Assembly (NCBI GenBank): GCA_016801845.1 | Contig: CM028920.1 | Location: 3,694,501 to 3,758,500, forward strand | From: Polydactylus sextarius | Lineage: Eukaryota > Chordata > Actinopteri > Polynemidae | Direction: 5' to 3' | Length of the DNA: 64,000 nucleotides | Shown: piece by piece, positions 28,641 through 45,069 of the stretch | Layout: each line of letters opens with the position of its first letter | How positions within the stretch are numbered: position 1 is the first letter of the stretch | Program-made: the position numbers and the translations under genes | Notes under the pieces: generated by a model | What the model was told of the DNA's origin: nothing | What the model saw: only the letters and a program-made list of their open reading frames with translations | Database searches by the model: none

Positions 28641-31600
28641 CTAAATGGTGTCAGACACTGTGTTTTCAGCTCATTGTGGAGTATCGCTGCATCCATGCAG
28701 ACAACAAATCCATAAATGCAGCTGTGACGCTGCAGTCCAGTGTTGATCATGTCAGATTGACAACACTTATGAGAGAGGAGAAAAGGCTCATAGCTCCATG
28801 TTTCTACCAGGTCTTTCAAAGTGCACATCCTGCTCTGCCACAGGGCTTAGATCACAACAAATTTCCCCCTATTATCCTTTCCTGTGTTTGTCCCGCTGTA
28901 TGTTGCTCAAAGCCCATGGGTGTATACGTAGACTATGTGTGTGTGATTTTTTTTTTTTTTTTTTTTTTTTTTATCTCTCTGCAGTTCAGTTTACAGATGT
29001 TCACTGGGGAAAGAGGCACACTAGCAGAAAAGAGGCAATGATGAATGACACAATACATGCTTCTGCTCTTTCTTCTGCCAGCTCCCCATCTTCCTCGTCC
29101 TTTCTTTCTCTCTCTGTCTCTGTCTACCTGTCTTTCTTTTCTTTTTTGTTTTGTTTTTTGTTTTTTTGCTGCCTGCTTATCTCCCCTTGAGGAAGAGGAG
29201 GCCTGTCTTCTTCTTGTTCTGCACCGTGGTTGTAAATGTGTAGCCCCATATATATATATAGATAGAGGCCACTGTCCACAAGTAGTGCAGGCAGACATGA
29301 CGCTGCTGGCAGTCAGATAGAAAGATGGCCTTACACATCTCTTCAAGGGCCTGTCAGTCTGCCATGCCAGGACTGTGGAGAGCAGACCACTTCATGTCCA
29401 AGGAGTTGTGTGGCCTGATTTGAATAGAGCTCTCTGAATGACACTCTGCTGAAGGCGAGTCTGGAGTTGACATATAACAACCACCGTGACAGCTGTAAAA
29501 TGACAGGAGAGCGCATCCTTCCACAGCCGATCATGTGCATGTAAAATTCATACAACTTTATACTTATTTCTATTTATTTGTGTGTTGCCTGCCTGTGTGC
29601 GATTAGGAAACTGTAGGGTTTTTTTTTTTTGTGTCTCTGTAAACTCCCGGGGAGTGTTTTCAACTCTGGTATCAAAGGCTACTCCCAATTTGCTTCTGTG
29701 ACTCAAGCAGTCAGGATGGGAGCTGAGCAGAATGTTAATAATAATAATAAAAAAAAAAAAAAAAATGCCCTGCAGCAGCGCCCTAGCCACTGTTGTTACC
29801 AGTGTGGAGTGAATACTGAGCGTTGGTGCTGAGGCTGCAGACAGTGTAGAGGATCAGGGCGGGGACGGGGTGTCCAGTTTGATGCAACTCTTCTCCTCAG
29901 GGATGTGACCGAAACCCTAAGAGATGCTCCGTTTGTTGATTTTTGATGAGCTGGGAAAAAAAAAAAAAAAGTTGTTTTTCTCACTCAGGGACTCGCATTG
30001 TGATTTCTAGAAGCTGTGTGGAACAAACAAGCGTACGAGCAGCTGACAGCATGCTGATGAACAATGACAAGACGACCACTCTGATTTGCGAGATAGGAGA
30101 TCAATGAACATTTGATGGGTGTAGTTTGTAGCTCCCAGCGTCTGAGGATGGAATACAGGGTTGCTAACAGATCTGCCCTTCCAAGGACAGATTTAAGATT
30201 CCCCCTGCTGCTGTTAGGACTATGATTTAAGGACTATACGCTGATCTCTGATAAGAGCCCGAGGGCAACTTCCAACACATTTTTCCAGAAGTCCTTGTAC
30301 TATTGTCTTAAAAGCTAATGTTGTGGCTGTTAATGCTCTTGTTATGACACAGGAGTGAAAAGGGAGCAGTGAACCTGCCTGTGACTGAAGATAGATAGAC
30401 ACGTGCTTTACAGTCCAGATCTTCAAAAAAAAAAAAAAACAACTTGATGACTTCAGTCTTGGACTAAAGAAAACTCTTACTGTACTCTTCACAGTTTGTT
30501 ACATAATGACATATACCGACCAAGAAACAGATTAATGAACTGATTGATTCTACTGATTAAGAGCCACAAATCACACCGTCCATCTGATTTTACTGATTCA
30601 CTTCCCTGCAGGACAGTTTTCAAAATTAGTGCCAATCAAACATCAGAGGAAACACTGTTCATAGATTTCACTCAGAATTCACTCAGTATTTTTCAGGAGC
30701 ATTTTTTTTATGAAAATACTACAGTGTTTTAGCATAACAACTTTAATAAAAATATCTGTGTATTGAACTTTGTTTAGATTTGATGTTAATTGATTTGTAT
30801 GAACTATGACTCCTTGCTACAACTACAGTTTAGTCTAGTGATTATTAGGCACCATGTAGCATGAATTTAATTTGTTTCTTATTTTGTTGTTCTAATCTGA
30901 AACTAACATCAAAAAATGTCGCTCTTCTTCACTCCACACGTACGTTAGTCACAGAGTTATTTTTAATAATTTCAATATTCTGTAATTTTATACAATCTGT
31001 ACTAGTCTGATAACAACACAAAGTTGTTGTTTTTTTTTAATAGAAAAAGTGAAATATCTCGGTGACATTAGCACTCAGACCTTTGTCTCAGTGCTTAGTT
31101 GGACCTTTGGCAGTGATCACAGCCTTGAATCTTTATGAGTCTGATGCAATCAGACTAGCACACTTGGATTTCTTTTTCTTTTTTCTTTTTCAGAAACTCC
31201 TAAAAGTTAGTTTTTGCTTTGTCACAGTGAGCTACTGAGTTTAGATTAATGAGGCTGAAATGAAACATACTGATTTCACTACAAAATTGTAACACTGCCA
31301 AACTCCCTGCAGTCAACATACATGTTAACAGGTGGATTTTAAAACATTATATTTACATAATTCACTTCTGTCTCTTTGCACTCAGATATGAAAAATCTAC
31401 GGAAATGTCTGGGAAATGATCTGGATGTGTGGTATTCTGAATTGGAACCGTGTTAAAATTATCCTCAAAGATTTAAAAAACAAAAAAAATTTAAAAACAG
31501 GACAACACTCACCTTCTGGCCCTCATCCAATATGTTAATTAACTCATATATGAGGCCCCGAAGTGGACAGTTGAGTGGACTCAGCAGAGTTTACTGGCTT

Positions 31601-31959
31601 ATACATCTGCAGGGAAACTTGGATTTTGGATTAATATTTGAATTAGGAATAATATAATCCAGCTGTTGACTGTAAAGTTGTGTTTATACTTAAGATTAAT
31701 GTATTAAAGGAATGTTTAAATGTTTATTTATACATGTTGAGTCACACACGATTTTCGTTTCTGCATATCTCTGCAGAAGAGATGGAGAATTATCCCTCCA
31801 GGTTTGGATTAAAGGTTAAATCTGGACATAATTACACACGACGACAAAGTGGAAATGTTGTTCACATATCAGGCTGCTGCACATGTGACCATACAGCAAA
31901 ACGCCTACAGTGACATTACTGTAGGCCTGTGTCCCGGACAGGCCAGGGTTAGTGAATCA

Positions 31960-32570
31960 ATGTAGTCAGCAAAATGATGCACACTCACACACACACACAC
32001 ACATACACACACAGTCTTGTTTTCATAACTTCAGGGGATATTTCATTGACTTGCATTCATTTCCTGGAGACTTTCCGGAAAATCCTAGAGTTCTCAGTTG
32101 TTGCTACTACTTGACTAACTGGACTAATCTAAATCTAAATCTAAATCTAAATCTGAACCTAACCTTAAACCATGTTTTCAACTTCATTTTTAGTTTTTTA
32201 CTTTTTGTCCCCATAAAGGAGACATGTCCCCATAATGTGAGCGTGTAAACAGGTTTAAGTCCCCACAACATAAGGTATACTAAACCACACACACACAAAG
32301 TCGTGTTTACATGACTTCAGGGGACATTTCATTGACTTGCATTCATTTCCTGGAGACTTTCCTGGACAGTCCCAGTTGTTGCTACTACTTGTCTATCCTT
32401 TACCTAAACCTGACCCTAACTATAGCCTTAAACCATGTCTTCACCTTCATTTTTAGTGTTTTTTACATTATGGGGACCTGCTTTTTGTTCCCATAAGGAA
32501 GACAAGTCCCCATAATGTGAGTGTGTAAACAAGTCCCCACAATGTAGGAAAAACACACACACACACACAG
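31960..32570 (+). repeat. two tandem copies of a teleost GGGGACA/CCCCATAATGTG repeat
   Basis: Copy A (about 31,985-32,290) and copy B (about 32,291-32,570) each start in a CA run. Each continues CTTCAGGGGA(C/T)ATTTCATTG, then CATTCATTTCCTGGAGACTTTCC, a TAACC-like CTAAAT or CCTAAAC run, AACCATGT, and GTCCCCATAATGTGAG(C/T)GTGTAAAC. They are clearly copies of one unit in head-to-tail order. This family is common in fish intergenic DNA. Confidence 0.75.
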
Positions 32571-35278
32571 AGACGGTCCAATCCCCTCGACAGTCTGACA
32601 TTATGTCAGACTTCGTGATCATACATCTTTAATGAGGCAGACAGCAGGGTCAGAGAACCTGTCTCAACTTAATCCATGCAGATACAACAGCCTCCTCCGT
32701 CCACACTTCGACTTCCAAACCCAAGCGAGCTTCTCCTCAGTTCACAGCTGACACTGAAGATAGCCTCAACATATCACACATCGTGTTACAAAAAATGAAA
32801 CACTCACTGACACACACTGTATCGGAAATCCACCCAAACTTATCTGAGCCATTTATCAAAATCATCAGCAGGTTTTTATGTGCATATTTGTCTTTCCCTG
32901 TCCTGTAGTTTACAGGATATACTTGGTGCCTGTCTGATAATTTATCCAACCTCCAACATCCTGACACATGCTGATGTTTCCCTATCTCTTCTATCTGACA
33001 CTACTAAAGCAGTGAGTTTTCTATGTGGTGCAAGCCTGCCCCCTGGTGACTGAATATTATCACTTATATAATCACTCATTCACTACAATTTCCCCATACG
33101 TCTATGTATGATTATCAGTAGATTAATTTACGCCTTCATCTAATTAGTGAGTGTGTTTTTATGCTGTTGCTACATTCATTCAGACACAGCTCTTTACACT
33201 GGAGGTCTGTCAACATCCAACAGGAAGTAACGTACTGTTAAGCACATGACTCACAGAGCACAGTGAGGCATAATTAGCCGTGTCGTGTTTGTATATGAAA
33301 CTGTTTTACACGTTACATATTCAGCTAATTAAACATCTGCAGGATGGTGAAGTGAAATGATGTTACCACAAACAAAACACTATAAATTGGTGACATGAGC
33401 ATTTTTGATATGAATTGCGTCATATTAGTGGCTTCATGGGGAGTTTTTGTCATTAATGCCAGTGTTAGATTCGTCCTGTCTGATTTGACAGTGGTAGGAG
33501 TTTCTACATACATTATCATAGTAATAATACATTTGTACCACTGAGATTCATTATGAGCTGGGTCCTCCTTCCTCCTAAGAATGAATCTAGTTTCAGGCCC
33601 TGAACTGTTTTGATACACAAAATGTGGGTCAAAGTCAGAGTTCAACACTTTCAAATTGCTTTTATTTTCTGAGAAACTATGAAACACTTTACAGTTTAGT
33701 CTTTTTTTTTTTTTTTTTTTTTTTTTGAGTGATTTCTGCTGACTATTATTATCAGAATATGCGTGTGTTAGACATTAAGTTGAGATACACATTTTACTTA
33801 ACACCTGCTCGTCCTTACACTGTGGGACACGGATGCTGCTGATGGTGACAGGCTGAAGATCATTGTGGTTTTAAGAGAGTTTTAAAGCACTGTTCTCCAC
33901 GTCACATGGAGCAAAGTCGTTTTATACTCTAGGAATATTGCTGTGAATTCGACATTTAGACACATTTGTGCTTTGCCGAAGAAGAAAATATCCATATGGT
34001 GCCAGTCTGATATGAGTCTATAACCATCGTGTTCTGTGATGTTTAACTTGATGAATATTCCCTCATAAACCTGTTTGTCACTGAAGCAAAACAACTACAA
34101 TAACACATGATTTCATACGGCACCCTTAAAAAAAACCCAACTTTAAAAAATGTGCAGCGTTATCAGTGAGAATCAGACACACATAAATGCCACGTTCACA
34201 CGTTGTCATGTGCATCAAACAGAATCTTCAAGCTCTCTATCTGCCACTGTTTGAAAAATGAAAAGAAAAGAAACAGTGATGCTCTGAAGCATTGCTCTTC
34301 ATATATTTCTCCATTTCAAAGAGATTCCATTTCAATTTCATTTCCTTTTGAGTTGAGGTCAAACAGAGGGAGGGGCCAGAGGGAAATAGCTTTGCTATGG
34401 ATGAGACATTTACATGCATCTCGTCCTCTCACCCTGTACAACCTTTTACTCTGGTTTGTCTCCTCGACCTCAAAGCAAACAAGAAGTGAATGGAAGGAGA
34501 AGTTTGTCCTGTTGTAAAAAAAAAAAAAAAAAAAGAAGAAGAAAAAGAAGCAGAAGTATCTTTAAATGTTATTGGTGAATTCTGTGACCTGAGCTCAGGA
34601 TATGTAAGAAAAATGTTCTACTCCTTCTGAGTTACAACAGTTTATGGACAAAAAGCTACTGAAAAAAAACTATGGTGCAACCGCAAGTACACATTCCTCA
34701 AGGCAGTGGTTTCGAAGTTTAATACAATTTTATTAAAAGACCCAGAAGAACAAGAAAAAAAAACATATTAATGTAATTAATATGGTCCTCTTCTTTTATT
34801 TTTGATCAACTTTGGTGTTTGTTTCTTTATTTCTCCCTTTTTAACAACAGATTCAGTCTCCTGCACAAATCTGTGGAGACGTTCTGTCTTTCCAGCTCTA
34901 TGTTGGAGCATAGAGCAGTCGTGACAGAAAACTCCTCTGATGTCAAGTTTCCTGAGATAGGCAGTCATCCTTTTGTTCACTGTTTGAGTGTATAAACCTG
35001 CATTTACTTGCTATTTTCTATTAACGTCATCGCTCTTCACATTCCTCATGAAGTCCTACATTAACACACTGCTACCTCCATGTTTCATTAGGCTTCTTTT
35101 CTTTTCATGCTCACTGCTGAGGTTGGTTAAGAGTTGACCTGAAATATGTTAAAATGACCCTTTACACATGATGAATAATTTCACTCACTTATTACATAAA
35201 AAAGTGGAATGATTCAGCTGCAAGTCTGTAGAAATGCGTATTTGGTTACAAGTTCGCACAAAGTCAGAATACAATTAC

Positions 35279-35314
35279 AATCAATCAATCAATCAATCAA
35301 TCAATTAATCTATA

Positions 35315-35361
<47 letters not shown>

Positions 35362-35385
35362 TCATCTGTCTGTCTGTCTATCTAC
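35279..35385. repeat. compound tetranucleotide microsatellite (AATC, CTAT, CTGT)
   Basis: About seven AATC units are followed by about fourteen CTAT units and then three CTGT units. The open frame across it is periodic and not a gene. Confidence 0.97.
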
Positions 35386-36600
35386 AAATGTCTCATACAG
35401 GTATAGAGGTAAAATATAAATTACTTAAACTACTTAATGTATGATACAGTACATATACAGTCTACATAAGCTATTATGTTGTAATAAAGTGGGTTTATTG
35501 TCACTGCATTAAGGAGGAGTCCAGATTGGTTCAGTGCAAATAGATTTTGGTTTCTGTCTCTTTCTCATCAGAAGTGTGATTCCACTCCATTAATGTATGT
35601 ATATAATGTGTCCAATATTAGGTTTATTTTTCATTTTCTATTATCTCTTATGTACAGCATAAAACAGAATTTGGATCTCTGTGAAGACACATTACCTTGG
35701 GGTTGACCAATATAATATTGAGGGTCTGTGATGTGAAAGCAAACATCATTTCACCTCTTAGTCTTTCTCCTCCCTGTGAACATCCTCTGTCACCACGGAC
35801 TGTTGAGCAGGACCTGGAATGAGGCATGTTGTTCATCTCTTAAGCCCATTTAACAGCTCGTTGCTCATTTGTCTCTTTTTTCTCTCTTTTCCTCTGTTCC
35901 AGGCACTCATCACTTGTTGGTCAGGTTCCATTTGTGCTAATGCAGTGGAAATGAGCCGTGGGCATTGCAAAGTGGAGCGGAGCAGATTTGTGGCGGCATT
36001 TTACCACAGCACGCCACGAAAACACAAACAGGGCCAGGTGTAACAAGGCTCGACACACACGGTGGCAATGAAGACGTAAGGGGATCTCGGTGACACAGAC
36101 AGCCCAGAGGTTAGCCGTGTGTAATTCAGGAGGACAGCAGTTACAACATGTGGACTGAGGTGTTAACACTGCTCCTTCATTAAACCCAATTAGAGCTGAG
36201 ATGTTGTTCCACGCAGAATTAAACATCTTTATTAGCGTAAAACTTCCACCACTTCCACTAGAATTTGGCACTAGCATTCAGTTTTCCGCGTTCTCATGTA
36301 AGGGTAGGGTGTCATTGGCGGCAGCACCAATGTAAATACATTTTCGAAAATAAGCGTGCAAATTTTTCTAATTCTGCTGGGATATCTTAGTTTGAGGCAC
36401 ACGCAAATGAATTCCGTACAGCTGAGTTAAAATGTATGTTACAAAGTCACAAAAAGTTTCACAATGCACATATAAATATCTGACAAGAGCTTCGGGAAGA
36501 AACCAAATGTTTTTACAGGGTAGTTTTTGCAGTAATTAGGATGATTATGTATTACTGCATTTACATGAACACAAGTGTCCCAGTTACGAGTTATGAGTTA

Positions 36601-36935
36601 CCCCTAACCCTTCTCACCCGTCGTGGAGGGGTATCGTCCTAGGTGCAGTGTTAAGGGGGAAGACATAGAATTGTCTCTTCCTGGTCTCCCTCTCTTCTTT
36701 CTAGCCTCTTTTGTTTTACTCGTTTTTCCTTTCACCCCCAACCGGTCGAGGCAGATGTCCGCCCACTTTGAGTCTGGTTCTGTCAGAGATTCATTGTTGT
36801 TAAAAAAAGGGATTTTTTCCTCTCCACTGTCGCCTTGTGCATCCTCACTGGGATGGGAACTGTTGGGTTTTTTTCTATTCTATAAATGTAAATTGCCTTG
36901 AGAAGAATGTTATTTTTTGCTATACAAATAAATTT
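36601..36935 (+). repeat. common teleost dispersed repeat with polyadenylation-like end
   Basis: CCCCCAACCGGTCGAGGCAG, TCTGGTTCTGTCAGAGA, TTTTTTCCTCTCCACTGTCGCC and the end GCCTTGAGAAGAATGTTA...ACAAATAAATTTGATT follow a widespread fish consensus in order. The copy is moderately diverged and appears complete at its right end. Its class is not assigned. Confidence 0.75.
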
Positions 36936-37425
36936 GATTCGGCCTTGACATTTAGTAAGACATAATTCAGTATTTGCCTCTTTGAAGCATGCCAGAAATG
37001 TTTTCCTATAAATCATTTCAAACAAAAATGCGTTCGCTGAATTATCTACAAAAACATCTTAAAATGTAATTTTTTTTTTTTTATTCCTCCCTCTTTTTCT
37101 CAAGACTAGACATTTCCGTGCCTGCACGTATATAGTTTGTGTATGACTGACAGTGAGGAGATGTCTGCAGGTCAATATTTAGTGTATAAGGATCTACAGT
37201 ACAACTAGCTTGCAAGCTAGCTTCAGCTTTACTAACAATCTTGGCCACCAAAACATCCTGCAATAAGTTTAGTTCAATATGTCAACATGATGCCACGGGA
37301 ATAGGATTCCTATGGTATAAACTCACTTAATTGTCAAAGGGATTCTAAAGTGATAATAAGATAATCATTTGGTTACTTTTTCTTTACTCTCAGTGAGACT
37401 TAATGAGATCTGTTCGTACAAATAC

Positions 37426-37431
37426 TTTATT
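37426..37431 (-). terminator. candidate eme1 polyadenylation signal
   Basis: The minus strand reads AATAAA here, about 270 bases beyond the eme1 stop codon. A weaker ATTAAA lies at 37,601-37,606. Either would give a short 3' untranslated region. Confidence 0.45.
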
Positions 37432-37702
37432 CATATACATAGTTTTTTCTTGGGTCTCTAACAGAGACTGCGACTCCAAACTTCAAGTTCACTGAACAAA
37501 CACAATTGTAGGAAAGAATGTAATGTCCTTCTATAACTATATCAAGATGAAATGATAACTTATCCTCAACCATCAAAAAAAACTTTGTTTTTCATAAAGC
37601 TTTAATATATATACATAACATTAAAAACATGACACTTACAAAAAAAAATAAACAGCTACAGTTCAAGGCTGTTGAGAAAAAGATTTGATTAGGGTTCACA
37701 GG

Positions 37703-42303
<4,601 letters not shown>

Positions 42304-42963
42304 GCATGCCCAAGCAGACGTTACTGTATATGACATACAAGACAAGAATTATGACAGGATCACCAATTAAAACACCCCGAAATCACCGCTCAGTTCTGGT
42401 AGTAAAATAAACACCAGACCTCGATCAAAAATGTGACAATTTTAAGCTTTTTAGTGTGTCAGTTAGTGAACACATCATCTGACAGATCATAACCTAAATC
42501 AGTCACTGAGTATGTGTATTATGGTGAATTCGGCATGGATGCAACCCACCAAACAGCACTTATTTTAGTTAAATTGTGGTTTATATAAATGGTGCATGTT
42601 AGTTGTTACCGCCTGCAACACTATGTTGGTGTGAGGACCAACTACACAAATTGTTAATATAATCTTTTAACTCTGCTGAACTCAAATGAAGCCGATAACC
42701 AATAGTCACTTTTACGTTGAGTTTAACACAGAGTTTCAAAGATATGAGGAAAATAACAAACAACAAACTGTAAACTACAAACTGAACAGCGTTAGAAACA
42801 AAGACATGAACGACGTTACTTAAACACCAACTTTAAAAACACGTTTTTAGTTAAATTTAGTTAAATGCACGAGAATATCCAGCAGAGATTAACTACATGA
42901 ATTAGCGTCTAGTTGTTGTTTACGATTTTCCATAAAGACACATCACATACTCTGGTATTTGTT

Positions 42964-43060
42964 GACTTACTGGTCTTGTGTTACATGAAATAGTTTTGAT
43001 CTTCCCGGGTCTCGTCGTTATGTTGCATTCATGTTTAATGGGACGTCTGAGTTTCCTGAG
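42964..43060 (-). other. candidate noncoding first exon of eme1
   Basis: On the minus strand a consensus donor, CCA|GTAAGT, falls at 42,969-42,964. The eme1 coding exon is preceded by an acceptor-like ATACAG ending at 42,324. Joining the two puts a TAA in front of the eme1 start, so the leader would be untranslated. The upstream limit is a guess: it is set just before the T/CT-rich tract at 43,069-43,109. This is inferred from splice signals and position only. The alternative is that transcription starts inside the 42,304-42,350 region. Confidence 0.4.
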
Positions 43061-43068
43061 TACGCAGT

Positions 43069-43109
43069 CTTTTTTTTTTCTTTTCTTTTTTTTTTTTTTT
43101 TTTTTTTTC
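43069..43109. repeat. T/CT-rich tract in the eme1-mrpl27 intergenic region
   Basis: A run of T with three C interruptions lies upstream of the proposed eme1 leader exon. It is likely a length-variable homopolymer. Poly(dA:dT) tracts tend to exclude nucleosomes, which would suit a promoter, but that is inference. Confidence 0.85.
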
Positions 43110-43326
43110 AAAACACATACAAAGCTTAAGGTATAAGTGATATACTCTAGTTTCATTGACGTCTAGTTTCTAGTTCTGGTAGCACAAATCCCAAGGCACC
43201 AAATAGTGTTCATAGTCGTTTAATGTTGTTGTTTTGAATTAGTTGTCGTAATTGTTGCTTCTGGTGGTGTTTGTTCAACGTTGTGCGGTTTATTTTAGAG
43301 GGGGACTGTGAACGCAGCAAAAATAT

Positions 43327-43340
43327 CCGGAAGTGACGCA
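43327..43340 (+). promoter_or_regulatory. ETS/GABP-type site joined to a CRE-like site, probable divergent eme1-mrpl27 promoter
   Basis: The sequence CCGGAAGTGACGCA lies 31 bases upstream of the mrpl27 start codon. It contains a perfect ETS-family core (CCGGAAGT) overlapping a TGACGCA half-site. Such sites are typical of TATA-less promoters of nuclear genes for mitochondrial proteins and of bidirectional promoters. The gap between the mrpl27 ATG and the proposed eme1 leader donor is about 400 bases, so one promoter region probably serves both genes. Confidence 0.6.
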
Positions 43341-43370
43341 CAATTTTTGAGACCAGTGAGACAGTTCAAC

Positions 43371-44789
43371 ATGGCTGCGCTGGCGTCCTTGATACTGAAG
43401 TCGAGAACAGGTATGAAATATCAGCGTTAGCATTTTATAAACTCTTGGTAAATTTACGAATTGTTCCACAAAGCGCAAGAAAAATGTTTATTGTTTATTA
43501 TCAACTCCTCCAGTGACCGAACGTGGTAACTGATCGATGTTTTACCTGCTAACTCAGCTAGCTGTGCTCATTTTCAATGTGCAATGTGTTTCAATGAGTC
43601 GCTGACATTCGGTTCACGTGTAAACATAGCTAAGATTAGTTTGTGATTCAAGTAATTTTTGTCTTAAAAATGCTTATCTGCATATAATTATTATATTATG
43701 TATTTACGAACTTATTTATATTATGTAATGTCTGAAGATACTGCAGTGTATTTGTTGACTGGAACATGTCAGGGCTAAAGTCAGATGTTTTCCTTCGTCC
43801 TGCTGGTTCCAGGTCTGTTGGGCTCCACTCAGACCTTTCTATCGGACTGTGTGAGGTTTGCATCAAAGAAGACTGGTGGTAACTGTAAGAATACTGGAGG
43901 AAACAGCGCTGGGAAGAGATACGGCTTTAAGAAACAGGATGGTAAGTGACAGTGTTGTATTACCTTGTTTGTGATGACAGTGCAGGCGTTTTGTAAATCT
44001 GACATCCTCAGTTATGTATATTGTTGATATTGTAACAATATTTATAGGCAAATTGTTGCACAGTGTATGGTCAAAGAAGACACACTCACTTTGCAGAAAA
44101 AGCTAATTAAACTATTTAGATTTAGCACATGTTTTTCAGTTATTGAAAACAGAATAAATATCTTCAGATTTCATTCATGCAGCTGGAGGCTGTAGAAACT
44201 GACTTCTAATGATTTCATATGTCATTTTGTCTTTGTGTAGAACTTGGACTTTTTGCAGTAGTCTCACTGATTGTTTTTTTTTCCATAACATGTTCAAATT
44301 ATTCAAATCCAATGAAAAAATAAAGTAATAATTCATATAAAGTGTAATTAACTTGGGTTTGGATCATTCGATAATGAAAGTAATGACAGGAATGCAGGGG
44401 GGCGCCTAACATCTCTCTCTCTCTGTTTTCAAGGCAACTTTGTCCATTCTGGTAATATCCTAGCAACACAGAGGGTGATGAGGTATCATCCTGGAGCACA
44501 TGTAAGGAGATGCATTCTGTTACAACTGATGTCATGTCAGACTGAAACGTACACAGTCACATCTGCATCTCTCTCCCTGCAGGTCGGGATGGGAACCAAC
44601 AAGACTCTGTTTGCTCTGGAGGACGGCCACGTCAGGTTCACTAAGGAGGTCTACATCCCGAAACCACGAAGCCGGACATCCCAAAGGGTCATCTCTAAAC
44701 TGCCCCAAGGAGCTGTGCTCTATAAGACGTTCATCAGCGTCCTGCCACTCAAACAGGAGGGCAAATTCAGACTGGTGGACATGGTCTGA
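43371..44789 (+). CDS. mrpl27: mitochondrial large ribosomal subunit protein bL27m (4 exons)
   Basis: This is a structural protein of the mitochondrial large ribosomal subunit, imported into the matrix; bacterial L27 reaches towards the peptidyl-transferase centre. Coding exons: 43371-43410, 43813-43941, 44434-44501 and 44583-44789, all bounded by GT-AG and in phase. They give 147 residues; the human protein has 148. The first 30 or so residues (MAALASLILKSRTG...) are rich in Ala, Ser, Leu and Arg, as expected of a mitochondrial presequence. The L27 domain follows: FASKKTGGNCKNTGG, SAGKRYGFKKQDG, VHSGNILATQR, YHPGAHVGMGTNKTLFALEDG and a C-terminal LPQGAVLYKTF. The start has Kozak context CAACATGG. 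The gene is divergent from eme1, an arrangement also seen in mammals as I recall it. Identification is very secure. Confidence 0.97.
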
Positions 44790-45062
44790 AACTGACTCTT
44801 CTCTTTTTTTTCCCATGTATTTCTGTGTCATTCGGGATCAAAGTGGATTCATCTTTGATGGACTGGTGCACCTCAGAGGACTTTAGCAACTTGGGGCTTC
44901 TGTGTTTGACTGATGTTAATGATGCATACCTGTAGACACAGATGGTCAGTGAAGCCTGTTGTAGGAACACAAAAACACAGACTTAGCCCCTGTTACCTGT
45001 CAGTAGAAAGTGTTTATCAGAGTTTCAATTGTCACACATGAACATTTGATTTGATTTTTCCG

Positions 45063-45068
45063 AATAAA
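45063..45068 (+). terminator. mrpl27 polyadenylation signal
   Basis: An AATAAA lies 274 bases after the mrpl27 stop, followed within a few bases by two more overlapping AATAAA-like copies. This is a normal 3' end for a short housekeeping transcript. Confidence 0.7.
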
Positions 45069-45069
45069 A

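Larger units (their letters stand above)
28641..36600. other. no gene seen; repeats and homopolymers
   Basis: Long T runs at 28,949-28,972 and 33,702-33,726, A runs at 29,750, 29,956, 30,426 and 34,517, the tandem repeat pair at 31,960 and the tetranucleotide repeat at 35,279. The 120-140 codon frames near 28,676-29,346 run over CT-rich or poly-T sequence and are not convincing genes. Confidence 0.6.

Noticed and set aside
28676..29346. Three overlapping frames of 121-137 codons on both strands
   Set aside because: They depend on a T homopolymer and CT-rich DNA; mutual overlap on both strands shows that at most one could be real, and none has exon signals.
35279..35385. Regular spaced repeat that could be mistaken for an array
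   Set aside because: A tetranucleotide microsatellite without unique spacers; it is not a CRISPR array, and the window is eukaryotic.
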